Shown here: one piece after another, positions 54,018 to 62,270 of the stretch
Layout of the letters: every line of letters begins with the position of its first letter
How positions within the stretch are numbered: position 1 is the first letter of the stretch
Assembly: GCF_003063335.1 (NCBI RefSeq)
Contig: NZ_NERX01000003.1
Location: 1 to 64,000, forward strand
DNA from: Limnohabitans sp. MMS-10A-192
GTDB lineage: Bacteria > Pseudomonadota > Gammaproteobacteria > Burkholderiales > Burkholderiaceae_C
Direction: 5' to 3'
DNA length: 64,000 nt
Program-made: the position numbers and the translations under genes
The notes under the pieces: model-generated
What the model was told of the DNA's origin: nothing
What the model saw: only the letters and a program-made list of their open reading frames with translations
The model's database searches: none

Positions 54018-54227
54018 TCAGATGCGGGTGGTTTTGTAGTACTGCTGAACGTGTTCGCTCAGGGTGTAACCGCCACCACGCGCAGGTTTGGGCAAAGCAG
54101 CGGCCACTGGTGCCGACTGCTTCACAACACCGGGCAACACGGCCGTTGCCGCAGCCACAGCGCCTACCGTGGCAGCGCCTGCAAACAGGCTGCGACGCGA
54201 AAGAGAGGAAGTTTTGGATGACATCAA
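54018..54227 (-). CDS. small Tat-signal protein of formate dehydrogenase operons
   Basis: A 69-residue protein with a twin-arginine signal (SLSRRSLFAGAATVGAVAAATAVLP) and a short mature part ending GGGYTLSEHVQQYYKTTRI. It matches the small family of Tat-target proteins encoded directly upstream of fdn-type genes in beta- and other proteobacteria. The role is unknown; it may escort FdnG through the Tat system. An AGGAG site precedes the ATG. It is the first gene of the fdnGHI operon. Confidence 0.88.
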   Translation of the reverse strand: MMSSKTSSLSRRSLFAGAATVGAVAAATAVLPGVVKQSAPVAAALPKPARGGGYTLSEHVQQYYKTTRI

Positions 54228-54390
54228 AGACTCCTGAAAAAAGGCAAGCTGATGGATCAGCAGAACTTATGGCCTAGGCAAAAAGGTACATAGGTGATCT
54301 TACTGTCTGCCCAGCAGGCTTTTCATGTAAAAACCCTTAGATCAAATTCATTTTCGTCAAGTGGGTGACAGCCGACACCCTCAAAGAGCG
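54228..54390. other. promoter region of the formate dehydrogenase operon
   Basis: No gene is seen. This 163-bp AT-rich stretch must hold the operon promoter. On the minus strand it has TTGACG near 54355-54360 and a TTTGATC element, but I find no convincing -10 partner or full FNR/NarL box. Confidence 0.4.
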
Positions 54391-54436
54391 AAAAAAAACG
54401 CCCACGCACACAAACCACTTGGGCTGTGTGTGCGTG
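54391..54436 (-). terminator. intrinsic terminator of the dctPQM operon
   Basis: A 10-bp stem of CA/TG repeats (54403-54412 with 54427-54436) ends, on the minus strand, in eight U residues (54391-54398). It lies just past the dctM stop codon and separates the transporter from the formate dehydrogenase operon. Confidence 0.85.
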
Positions 54437-54453
54437 AGCGCACGGTGTTCTTT

Positions 54454-56403
54454 TTATTTGTACAGAACTTCAGGCAACCACATGCCGATGGCCGGGAAGA
54501 TGTAGAGCAGCACGATCGCAAAAACCTGGATCGCCATGAAAGGCAGCATGCCTGCGAAGATCTGGTTCAGCGTGACGTGCGGTGGGCTCACACCCTTCAA
54601 ATAGAACGCTGCCATCGCCACGGGTGGGCTCAGGAATGCGGTCTGCAGGTTCAAGGCCACCAACAGGCCGAAGAACAGCGGATCAATGCCGAAGTGAGGC
54701 AGCAAAGGAATGAAGATCGGCATGAAAATCACGATGATCTCGGTCCATTCCAATGGCCAGCCCAGCAAGAAGATGACCACTTGCGCCAAGATCATGAACT
54801 GCACAGGCGTCAGGTCCATGCCCAGCACCCAAGTGTTGATGATCTCCTGACCACCCAGCAACGCAAACGCGGCCGAGAAAATGCTGGAGCCCACAAACAA
54901 CCAGCACACCATGGCACTGGTTTTGGCCGTGAGGTACACCGACTCGCGCAGCACCACATAGTTCAGGCGGCGGTAAGCTGCGGCCAGCAACAAGCCGCCC
55001 AGCGAACCCATGGCCGCAGCCTCGGTGGGCGTGGCCAAGCCAAAGACGATGGTGCCCAGCACCGCCAGAATCATCAGGGCCAGTGGGAAGAACGAACCCA
55101 GCAGCATCTTGAAGATTTCAAGGCGCACAAAGCTGAAATAGGCGTAGAAGATGGCCAGTGCCACGGCACAGCTGGCCAGGCCAATCCAGAAGGACATCGG
55201 CGCTGGCTGGCGCTCGGCTTGGGCCGCTGGTGTTTCAGCCGCAGCACTGACCGCTGCCGGTGCAGGCGCTTTGGCGGGTTCTGCAGCAGGCGCCGCTTCG
55301 ACCTTGGCGACTTCGGCCGTACCGGGCGGCGTTTGCAGACCATCGGCTTCAGGTTCAGACAAACCGCTGACACTTTCAGCCTCTTGATCGTCTGAAGTTT
55401 CAGACAACTCACCACCCATGGCCACCACACCTTCGACCGCCTCAACAGGCAAAGGCGCTGTGACCTTGAAGTAAATGGTGCCCATGATGGCGGCTACCGC
55501 CAAGGCGGGCAGCAAAGCGATACCCAAATGGTTGAGCAATTCGCGCATGGGCACGGCCACATTGCGCTTGCCCTTGATGGCGCCGATCAGGCCTGGCAAC
55601 ACGGTGTTGCTGACGTCTTTGGACACCACTTGCGCAAAAGCAGGCAAGGGCACGATGCGGTCTTCAGCCGACATGGGCGGTGCCATGTGGGGTTTGATCT
55701 TGGCAATGATCACCACATAAACAACATACAAAGTGGCCAGCATGATGCCGGGGAAAAATGCACCGGCATACAGCTTGACCACCGACACACCAGCCGTCGC
55801 ACCGTACACGATCAACATGACCGAAGGCGGAATCAAAATGCCCAAACAGCCACCGGCCGTGATGGCACCGGCTGACAACTGCACGCTGTAGCCCGCACGC
55901 AGCATGGCAGGCAGCGCCAGCAAGCCCATGAGCGTGACCACTGCACCAACGATGCCCGTGGCCGTCGCGAAGATCGCACAGGTCACGATGGTGGCCACCG
56001 CCAATGAGCCTGGCAGGCGGGCCATGGCCAGGTGCATGCTCTTGAAGAGCTTTTCGATCAGGTTGGCGCGTTCAATCAGGTAGCCCATGAACACGAACAG
56101 CGGGATCGAGATCAGCACGTCGTTGGACATGACCGAATAAGCCCGCTGGACCATCAGGTCCAGTGTTTGGCTGACCGCCAAATCGGGGTTTTGGCTTTTG
56201 TAGGCGATCCAAGCGAAGATCATGCCCATGCCCATCAGGGTGAAGGCGGTCGGGAAACCCAACATGATCGCCACCACCACCAGCGCCAACATCAACAGCC
56301 CCAAGTGACCATTGGTCATCTCGGACGGAGCCGGCAGCAAAACAAAGGCCGACAACACGACCAAGGCCATGATCGTCAGGCCGAACCAGACTTCTTTTTT
56401 CAT
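54454..56403 (-). CDS. dctM: TRAP transporter large membrane subunit (DctM-like) with a low-complexity insert
   Basis: A 649-residue DctM-type permease that drives solute uptake by the Na+ or proton gradient. The two halves carry the usual helices; PTAFTLMGMGMIFAW, SIPLFVFMGYLIERANLIEKLFKSMHLAMARLPG, GITSAGGCLGILIPPSV-type (AITAGGCLGILIPPSVMLIVYG) and FIPLLPHFGIDPLFFG are family motifs. Between them sits an insert of about 70 residues (331-402), first acidic (ELSETSDDQEAESVSGLSEP) and then Ala/Pro-rich, lying in a cytosolic or periplasmic loop. Most DctM proteins lack it. It overlaps dctQ by 4 bp. Confidence 0.92.
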   Translation of the reverse strand: MKKEVWFGLTIMALVVLSAFVLLPAPSEMTNGHLGLLMLALVVVAIMLGFPTAFTLMGMGMIFAWIAYKSQNPDLAVSQTLDLMVQRAYSVMSNDVLISIPLFVFMGYLIERANLIEKLFKSMHLAMARLPGSLAVATIVTCAIFATATGIVGAVVTLMGLLALPAMLRAGYSVQLSAGAITAGGCLGILIPPSVMLIVYGATAGVSVVKLYAGAFFPGIMLATLYVVYVVIIAKIKPHMAPPMSAEDRIVPLPAFAQVVSKDVSNTVLPGLIGAIKGKRNVAVPMRELLNHLGIALLPALAVAAIMGTIYFKVTAPLPVEAVEGVVAMGGELSETSDDQEAESVSGLSEPEADGLQTPPGTAEVAKVEAAPAAEPAKAPAPAAVSAAAETPAAQAERQPAPMSFWIGLASCAVALAIFYAYFSFVRLEIFKMLLGSFFPLALMILAVLGTIVFGLATPTEAAAMGSLGGLLLAAAYRRLNYVVLRESVYLTAKTSAMVCWLFVGSSIFSAAFALLGGQEIINTWVLGMDLTPVQFMILAQVVIFLLGWPLEWTEIIVIFMPIFIPLLPHFGIDPLFFGLLVALNLQTAFLSPPVAMAAFYLKGVSPPHVTLNQIFAGMLPFMAIQVFAIVLLYIFPAIGMWLPEVLYK

Positions 56404-57026
56404 TTGTGAGTTCCCTTGTCAGCCGTCACCAGCACATCGAGTTTGGCGATGTCTTCGTCCTTGACGTTGACCATTTCCTTGAGTTTTTCGACATCGACTT
56501 CGTCCACGTCATCGCCGCGCTTGGGCCATTCGCCCTGCTTGATGCAGACGATGCAACGCACGATTTCGACCAAGCCTTGGGCCAGCAAGAAGGCACCTGC
56601 AATGGGCAAGATGGTCTTGAAGGGGTAAACCGGTGGACCGTCAGCCGTGATGTTGGAGTGTTCGTGGATAGCCCAAGATTCGGCTGCAAAACCGTAACCT
56701 GCATAAGCCAATGCCACCACACCGGGAATAAAGAACACGATGTACAAAATCAAATCCAGCCAGGCCTGCAGGCGGGGCGGGAAAAAGCCGTACAGCACAT
56801 CGCCGCGCACATGGCCGTTTTTGGACAAGGTGTAAGCACCCGCCATCATGAAAAGTGAGCCATACATCATGCTCATGACGTCAAAGGCCCAGGCGTGGGG
56901 ACTGTCCAGCACATATCGGGAGAAAACCTCCCAGGAAATCATGAAAGTCAGCGCCACGATCAGCCAAGAAAAAAACTGGCCAATCCATGTGCTGACTTTG
57001 TCAATAAAAAGCAACAGGTTTTGCAT
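56400..57026 (-). CDS. dctQ: TRAP transporter small membrane subunit (DctQ-like)
   Basis: A 208-residue DctQ protein with four helices: IGQFFSWLIVALTFMISWEVFSRYV, FDVMSMMYGSLFMMAGAYTL, LDLILYIVFFIPGVVALAYAGYGFA and FKTILPIAGAFLLAQGLVEIVRCI, and a charged C-terminal tail (KRGDDVDEVDVEKLKEMVNVKDEDIAKLDVLV). The EVFSRYVLDSPHAW and KNGHVRGDVLYG patterns are typical. Forms the transporter with DctM and the DctP binding protein. Coupled to dctM by an ATGA overlap. Confidence 0.9.
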   Translation of the reverse strand: MQNLLLFIDKVSTWIGQFFSWLIVALTFMISWEVFSRYVLDSPHAWAFDVMSMMYGSLFMMAGAYTLSKNGHVRGDVLYGFFPPRLQAWLDLILYIVFFIPGVVALAYAGYGFAAESWAIHEHSNITADGPPVYPFKTILPIAGAFLLAQGLVEIVRCIVCIKQGEWPKRGDDVDEVDVEKLKEMVNVKDEDIAKLDVLVTADKGTHK

Positions 57027-57046
57027 AAGGGAACCACATAAATGAA

Positions 57047-57076
57047 TCAGCCATCTGGAAATGCCCAGATGGCTGA
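57047..57076. terminator. strong hairpin between dctP and dctQ (attenuator or mRNA stabiliser)
   Basis: A perfect 12-bp stem (57047-57058 with 57065-57076; TCAGCCATCTGG / CCAGATGGCTGA) with a 6-nt loop, without a good U-tract. Such hairpins after dctP genes often keep the abundant binding-protein mRNA more stable than the permease part. Confidence 0.75.
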
Positions 57077-57098
57077 TGGGGAAGGCTTGAGAAGGTGA

Positions 57099-58217
57099 TC
57101 AGCCTTTTTTGGCACCAAAGAAATGGTTAACTGCCATGCGACGGCTGATGTTGGTGTCCTGGTCCCACTTCACAGCACGGGCTGCGAAAGCTTTCTGGGA
57201 GGCCACCACTTCCTTGAAGATCGCGTTTTCGGCAGACTTCTTCTCTAGGATTTCAGACCAGACCTTGAGCTGCTCTTGCAAGATCGCATCAGGTGTCTTG
57301 AAGAATTTGACCTTGTCCTTGGTCTGCAATTCGATGTAGTCCTTGGAATAACGGTCAATGGCTTTCCAGGACATGTCGGCCGAAGCGGCTTCTGTCGCGA
57401 TCGAAATCACGGACTTCAACTTGGCAGGCAGTGCATCGTACTTGGTCTTGTTGAACATGATCTCGAAGGTTTCCGAGGCCTGGTGGTAGCTTTGCAGCAT
57501 GCAGACTTTGGAGACATCGGGGAAGCCCAAGATGCGGTCGGATGTGGCGTTGTTGAACTCGGCACCGTCGAGCAAACCGCGGTCCATCGCAGGCACAATC
57601 TCGCCGCCTGGCAAGGCGTTCACGGCAGCGCCCATGGCGGTGAACAGGTCAATCGCCAGACCGTTGGTGCGGAACTTCAGGCCTTTCAGGTCAGCCGTCT
57701 TGGTGATCGGCTTCTTGAACCAGCCGAAGGGCTGAGTGGCCATGGGGCCGTACAGGAAAGACTGGACGTTGCCGCCAATCGAGGCGTACAACTTGGCCAA
57801 CAGCTCAGCGCCGCCGCCGTACTTGTGCCAGGCCAGGATCATGTTGGCATCCATGCCGAAAGCAGGGCCGGAGCTCCACAAGGCCAAAGCGTTTTGCTTG
57901 CCGTAGTGGTAGCCCAACACGCCGTGGCCGCCGTCCAAAGTGCCTTTGGACACCGCTTCGAGCAAACCAAATGCAGGCACCACAGCGCCAGCAGGCAGCA
58001 CTTCGATCTTCAGATCGCCACCGGTCATGTCGTTGACCTTCTTGGCGTAATCCAAAGCGTATTCGTGGAAAATGTCCTTGGCAGGCCATGTGCTCTGCCA
58101 GCGCATGCTGATCGGGCCAGTCTGGGCTTTGGCAATCATGGGGGCGGAGATGGCACCTGCGGCCAAGGCAGCGCCCTTGAGGAGGTTACGGCGACGTGGG
58201 GTTTGGTTTTCTGACAC
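57099..58217 (-). CDS. dctP: TRAP transporter substrate-binding protein (DctP-like), Tat-type signal
   Basis: A 372-residue periplasmic solute-binding protein. The start is GTG at 58217 with a GGAG site upstream; it gives SENQTPRRRNLLKGAALAAGAISAPMIAKAQ, a Tat-like signal. The mature part has MRWQSTWPAKDIFHEYALDYAKKVNDMTGGDLKIEVLPAG, FRTNGLAIDLFTAMGAAVNALPGGEIVPAMDRG and a C-terminal lobe typical of TAXI-like/DctP proteins for 2-oxo acids and large carboxylates. The Arg that binds the carboxylate is probably the one in KFRTNG. Ligand unknown; the formate dehydrogenase neighbours do not settle it. Confidence 0.92.
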   Translation of the reverse strand: MSENQTPRRRNLLKGAALAAGAISAPMIAKAQTGPISMRWQSTWPAKDIFHEYALDYAKKVNDMTGGDLKIEVLPAGAVVPAFGLLEAVSKGTLDGGHGVLGYHYGKQNALALWSSGPAFGMDANMILAWHKYGGGAELLAKLYASIGGNVQSFLYGPMATQPFGWFKKPITKTADLKGLKFRTNGLAIDLFTAMGAAVNALPGGEIVPAMDRGLLDGAEFNNATSDRILGFPDVSKVCMLQSYHQASETFEIMFNKTKYDALPAKLKSVISIATEAASADMSWKAIDRYSKDYIELQTKDKVKFFKTPDAILQEQLKVWSEILEKKSAENAIFKEVVASQKAFAARAVKWDQDTNISRRMAVNHFFGAKKG

Positions 58218-58364
58218 AGTGATTCTCCATTCGTTGTAAAAATAGCCAAGCACCAATGAATTAGCTCGGTCATTTCATTATTGAATGGCATTGTCAAACT
58301 GGGCTAAGTGAAAACCCGACAAAGCCTCGTCTTTTTTCTCACAGCGTTGTGAAGATTTTTTCAA

Positions 58365-58991
58365 TCACTGCAACAAGTCAAAGCCCTGAACTTCCACGCT
58401 CAAAAACGCATCCGTGAATGCGGCAACACCGGCATAAAAATGGGCACGGGGATGCCCCACAAGCACCTGACACATTTGCGACATCCAAGGCTGCAGATGC
58501 TGACTGAAAAATGCCTGCTGATGACTCAGGTTGGCCACAGAGACATCGTCTCCGGCAATGAGAAAACGCATCACCTCGAGCACATAGGCCGCGTGGTCTT
58601 CGGTTTCGGGCATGTCATCGCTGCGCCCCAAGCCCAGGGCTATCAGGTCGTGGCGCAGCTTGACCAGAGGCTTTTCATTCAGGAAGCCACTGAGGTAGTG
58701 CGAACCAAACAGATACACCTCGGGCTTGCCCACGCCACCGAACAAGCTGGTGTATTCACTGGCAATTTGTACCAAGCTCAACTCGCGTGCAGACGCCACC
58801 AGTTCCCGCCAGGAATCTTCCAAGAAGGCCCCTGCATCGGGCGCTTCGGTCACGGCCACCTGCAACTGATTCAACAGCTCTGGCGAAGGCGGCTGGTAAT
58901 AAAGCGATGAGAGCAGGCCGTATATCTCGGCGCGTGCGGTTTCTTCGTCCAGCGCATGGCTGGTGTTCGACAAGTTCAGATCTGAGCTCAT
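58365..58991 (-). CDS. TorD/DmsD-family chaperone for molybdoenzyme maturation
   Basis: A 208-residue all-helical protein. It has the TorD-family core: RAEIYGLLSSLYYQPPSPELLNQL, LVQIASEYTSLFGGVGKPEVYLFGSHYLSGFLNEKPLVKLRHDL with the ExxxLF/YxSxYL pattern, and DHAAYVLEVMRFLIAGDD. Such chaperones bind the Tat signal or the apoprotein until the bis-MGD cofactor is in. It starts 6 bp after the poly-ferredoxin gene. A client among the formate dehydrogenases of the window is likely. Confidence 0.92.
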   Translation of the reverse strand: MSSDLNLSNTSHALDEETARAEIYGLLSSLYYQPPSPELLNQLQVAVTEAPDAGAFLEDSWRELVASARELSLVQIASEYTSLFGGVGKPEVYLFGSHYLSGFLNEKPLVKLRHDLIALGLGRSDDMPETEDHAAYVLEVMRFLIAGDDVSVANLSHQQAFFSQHLQPWMSQMCQVLVGHPRAHFYAGVAAFTDAFLSVEVQGFDLLQ

Positions 58992-58997
58992 GAAAAA

Positions 58998-61124
58998 TCA
59001 ATTCAGGGGTTTGTCGCCCGCCATGCGGACCTGGTTTTCGTCGGTGAACATGTCCACCACGCGGCAGTCGCCACACATTTTGAGGCGCTCCAATGCGGGG
59101 CCCTGAAACATGCTGTGCCCGGCCAGGCGGCCGAGCATGGTCTCGATGGCCTTGACCGTGCCAAAGGGTTTGCCGCAACGAACGCAGCCATAAGGTGGGC
59201 TGTTGTGCAGCACCCGGGCCTGTGTGCGCTCAGGCACGAGCGACAGGCGGGGCTCCAAGGTGATGGCTTGCTCGGGGCAGGTGGTGGCGCACAGGCCGCA
59301 CTGCACGCAGTTTTTCTCGATGAATTTGATTTCGGGCTGCTGCGGGTTGTCTTGCAAGGCCGACGAAGGGCAGGCCCCCACACAGCTCATGCACAGGGTG
59401 CATTTGCTGGCATTGACCACGATGGTGCCCAGCGGTGAGCCCACCGCAGGCAAGGCCAAAGCCGCCGGACGAGACGGCGCGGCCATGACCGGTGACTGCG
59501 CCATCAGGTGGTCCAGGGTCAGCTCAAGGTTGCTGCGCTTTTCGGCCTGCACCGCGTGCCGCGCCGCCAAAGCAGGGCCTGCAGGGGCTTTGACAGCTCG
59601 TCCTGACAGGCGCTGCAGATCGGCGTCGAGCGAGGCGGCGTTGCCCACTTGCAGCAATTCAAAATGCACGCCTTCGTAGCCCAAGCCATTCAACAGGCTT
59701 TGGGCCACGGCCATTTGCTCCATCAAAGCGCTCTTGTACTGCGGGGCTTCTTCGTCGGTCAGCATGACCAAAACCTGCCGGGCGCCATAGGCCACGGCCG
59801 ACAGCCACAGCTCCAGGCCCACGCTGGCGGTGTGCCACAAGGCCACCGGCATCACGCGGGCGGGCACGCCTTGCATGACCTTGAGCTGTGCACCGCGGCC
59901 CAGCTCATCGATCAGGGCCTGGCCTTTGTCCTGGCTGTGCAGCAGCAAAGCGGCGTCGCGGCCACCGGCAGCTTGGTAGGTACTCAAGAGGGTGCGGATC
60001 TTCTCGCCCTGCTCAGCCGGGCGCGGGTAAGCGTAGGTCAGTGCCCCGGTCGGGCAAGCCGTGGTGCAGGCACCGCAGCCCACGCACAGGTTGGGGTTGA
60101 CCTTGATTTGCTGGCGCGCCTTGTCCGAGCTGATGGCTTCAGCCGAGCAAATGTCCACGCAGGCATTGCAGCCGACTTGTTCGTTGCGGCTATGCGCGCA
60201 CAGCTTTTGTTTGTAGGCAAAGAAGCGGGGCTTTTCAAACTCGCCCACCAGCTCGCGCAGCTTGAGCAAGGTCTGCAGGTCCTGCCCGTCCCATCGGAAA
60301 TAGCCTTGAGGCAAGGCATGCGAAGTGAAGGTGGGCGACGCTTGGGCGCCGCGCAAATCGAGCACCACGTCAAAGCGTGCGCTTTGCGCTTGTGGCTCGC
60401 GCATGAAGTTGATGGCGCCCACGGCGTCGCAGGCCTTGACGCAATCGCGGTGCGAGCTGCAGCGCGACATATCAATTTGGTAATCCAGACCAATGGCTTG
60501 CTCTGGGCAGGCGGCCACGCAGGCATTGCAGCGGGTGCACAGGTCCAGGTCGATCGGGTTGCTGGCGTCCCAGCTCACATCAAAGGCCCCGAGCCAGCCG
60601 GTCAGGTTTTGCAGGCGTCCGGCCAAGACGGGGTAGCGGCGCTCTTGGGCGCCGCCGGCATTGCCAGGTCCTTCGGCCCAGATCGTGACTTGCATCGCAT
60701 CGGACACCAAGGCGGCAGCGCGCTCGGCTTGGTCGATGGGCCCCAGGATCAGCAAACGGCCTTCGCTTTTGTAGGTGACGGTGGGCACCGGCTCAGGCTC
60801 GGGCAAGCGGGCCGCAGCCAACAAGGCGGCCAGCTTGGGACTGGCGTTGGCGGCTTCACTGCTCCAGCCTGCGGTCTCGCGGATGTTGACAAAGCGGATG
60901 GGCGACACAGCGCCTTCGGTTTGTTCGGCCAGCTCAGAAAACAAACGCTTTTCTTGTGTGCAGGCCACCACCACGGTCTGGCCACTTTTGACGGCACGCT
61001 GAAATTCGCCCGCCTCGCGGCGGCACAGTGTGGTGTGGAGTTTTAAATCTTCACCCAGCACCTGGCCCAGGGTCTGGGCTTGCAGGGGCATGGTTTGGTT
61101 GCAGTTGCAAATCAGGGTCGTCAT
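58998..61124 (-). CDS. poly-ferredoxin: large protein with six 4Fe-4S motifs, formate-dehydrogenase-associated
   Basis: A 708-residue cytosolic protein with at least six clusters. Motifs: CTRCNACVAACPEQA (~196-206), CSSHRDCVKAC (~222-232), CNACVDICSAEA (~319-326 with Cys309), CVGCGACTTACPTGA (~347-357), CTLCMSCVGACPSSA (~575-585) and CVQCGLCATTCPEQA (~606-616). A pair of CxxC at 647/650 and 684/687 may bind zinc or another cluster. The N-terminus (CNCN) has further Cys at 34 and 55. There is no cofactor motif, so it looks like an electron conduit or a scaffold. It is coupled to the DUF3306 gene and torD. Proteins of this make-up occur next to formate dehydrogenase genes in betaproteobacteria, but I know of no described function. 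Confidence 0.88.
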   Translation of the reverse strand: MTTLICNCNQTMPLQAQTLGQVLGEDLKLHTTLCRREAGEFQRAVKSGQTVVVACTQEKRLFSELAEQTEGAVSPIRFVNIRETAGWSSEAANASPKLAALLAAARLPEPEPVPTVTYKSEGRLLILGPIDQAERAAALVSDAMQVTIWAEGPGNAGGAQERRYPVLAGRLQNLTGWLGAFDVSWDASNPIDLDLCTRCNACVAACPEQAIGLDYQIDMSRCSSHRDCVKACDAVGAINFMREPQAQSARFDVVLDLRGAQASPTFTSHALPQGYFRWDGQDLQTLLKLRELVGEFEKPRFFAYKQKLCAHSRNEQVGCNACVDICSAEAISSDKARQQIKVNPNLCVGCGACTTACPTGALTYAYPRPAEQGEKIRTLLSTYQAAGGRDAALLLHSQDKGQALIDELGRGAQLKVMQGVPARVMPVALWHTASVGLELWLSAVAYGARQVLVMLTDEEAPQYKSALMEQMAVAQSLLNGLGYEGVHFELLQVGNAASLDADLQRLSGRAVKAPAGPALAARHAVQAEKRSNLELTLDHLMAQSPVMAAPSRPAALALPAVGSPLGTIVVNASKCTLCMSCVGACPSSALQDNPQQPEIKFIEKNCVQCGLCATTCPEQAITLEPRLSLVPERTQARVLHNSPPYGCVRCGKPFGTVKAIETMLGRLAGHSMFQGPALERLKMCGDCRVVDMFTDENQVRMAGDKPLN

Positions 61125-61701
61125 GTTCGCTTAAGGGCAAGTCTGGCAATGCCGTTGTGGCTTGCGATGGCGCAGACTGTGCCACAAGCTGAGCTGTTTC
61201 TGGGTCTTGGGTGCGCAAATCAGGGTTTTCATGCGGCAATACCCCTACAGCCTCAAATGGTTCGGCGGGTTCTGGGATTTCAGGGGGCACCAAATTCATG
61301 AACTGGGCACTGGCCATCTTTTGCAGCATGCCGGCAGGCAAAGGGTCTGGCAAGTTGTAGTCGCCGATGTAAATGTCCAGGCCATCCATCACATTGAAGT
61401 GCGGGTCGGCAAACAATTTCTTGACTGCCAGGTTGCGCACCTCGGCGGGCACACCTTGTTGCATGAAGGCACCGAACTCCGATTCGGGCGTGAGGGCTTG
61501 TGCGTCTTCCAGCGTAGGCAGGGGCTCATCCGGGGGGGGTGTCGCCGAGGTTTGCCCAACCAACGGATCGACAACCACTGGCGCCGCTTGGCCGGGCGCC
61601 GTGGTGGCACGAATTTCGGACTGCTCAGGCTCTTGCAGCGGCAGGCCCTTGGCCGCTTCTTGCTTGCGGCGTGACCAGCGGCTCAAAAAATGATCGCTCA
61701 T
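61051..61701 (-). CDS. DUF3306 domain protein
   Basis: A 216-residue protein. The N-terminus FLSRWSRRKQEAAKGLPL is the DUF3306 hallmark, followed by a Pro-rich linker and the core LTPESEFGAFMQQGVPAEVRNLAVKKLFADPHFNVMDGLDIYIGDYNLPDPLP. The C-terminal half is low in conservation and acidic/Pro-rich. Members are found only beside formate dehydrogenase genes; no function is known. It overlaps the poly-ferredoxin gene by 74 bp, unusually long. The start overlaps DUF3305 by 4 bp. Confidence 0.9.
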   Translation of the reverse strand: MSDHFLSRWSRRKQEAAKGLPLQEPEQSEIRATTAPGQAAPVVVDPLVGQTSATPPPDEPLPTLEDAQALTPESEFGAFMQQGVPAEVRNLAVKKLFADPHFNVMDGLDIYIGDYNLPDPLPAGMLQKMASAQFMNLVPPEIPEPAEPFEAVGVLPHENPDLRTQDPETAQLVAQSAPSQATTALPDLPLSEHDDPDLQLQPNHAPASPDPGPGAG

Positions 61702-62270
61702 GCGCCCTGCCCTTGCCCGCCTTTGCGTTTCTCGGTGGTGCTGACCGATGCTGGCTGGCCAAAGCGATCGGTCAGGCCCTGAAAGCTTTGAGGGCGCTGG
61801 CGTTTCTTCACTTCGGGCACATAGTGGTGCTCGGCAAATTCACGGATCCACTGCACCACCTCTGCGGGGGCCGGGATGGTCTCCACGGTTTCTTGGGCAT
61901 CCAGCCAACGGCCTGCATCGTGGTAGCTCAGGCTCACCGCCTGGGGCTCTGCACGCGGCGCTTGACCATCGACTTCGATCATGCGCCACATCACAAACCA
62001 GCAGGGCGTGGGCGATGTGGCGTTGAGCCAATAGCCTTCGGCATCGTCGGGAAACAACTGAACCGACCAGCTGGGATAGAGCCATTGCGAGGCATCCGGC
62101 GTTTCACGCAGGCAACGAACGGCCTGACCAAAGCTGGCTTCCTGCAAGACCACATCGTCCAGCGTCCAGCGGTGGCTTTGCCAGCGGGCCATGGGGCCTT
62201 GCACCGGCTCGCGGCGCATCAGCACAGCCACGTCAATTTGAGATGGGGTGTTCATGAGGGCATTGTTCAT
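61698..62270 (-). CDS. DUF3305 domain protein
   Basis: A 190-residue protein with the DUF3305 pattern: VAVLMRREPVQGPMARWQSHRWTLDDVVL at the start, WSVQLFPDDAEGYWLNATSPTPCWFVMWRMIEVDG in the middle, SLSYHDAGRWLDAQETVETIPAPAEVVQWIREFAEHHYVPEVKKRQRPQSF at the end. No catalytic or membrane motif is seen. It travels with DUF3306, and the pair frames formate dehydrogenase clusters in many betaproteobacteria. The ATG forms a TGATG junction with the histidine kinase gene's stop. Confidence 0.9.
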   Translation of the reverse strand: MNNALMNTPSQIDVAVLMRREPVQGPMARWQSHRWTLDDVVLQEASFGQAVRCLRETPDASQWLYPSWSVQLFPDDAEGYWLNATSPTPCWFVMWRMIEVDGQAPRAEPQAVSLSYHDAGRWLDAQETVETIPAPAEVVQWIREFAEHHYVPEVKKRQRPQSFQGLTDRFGQPASVSTTEKRKGGQGQGA

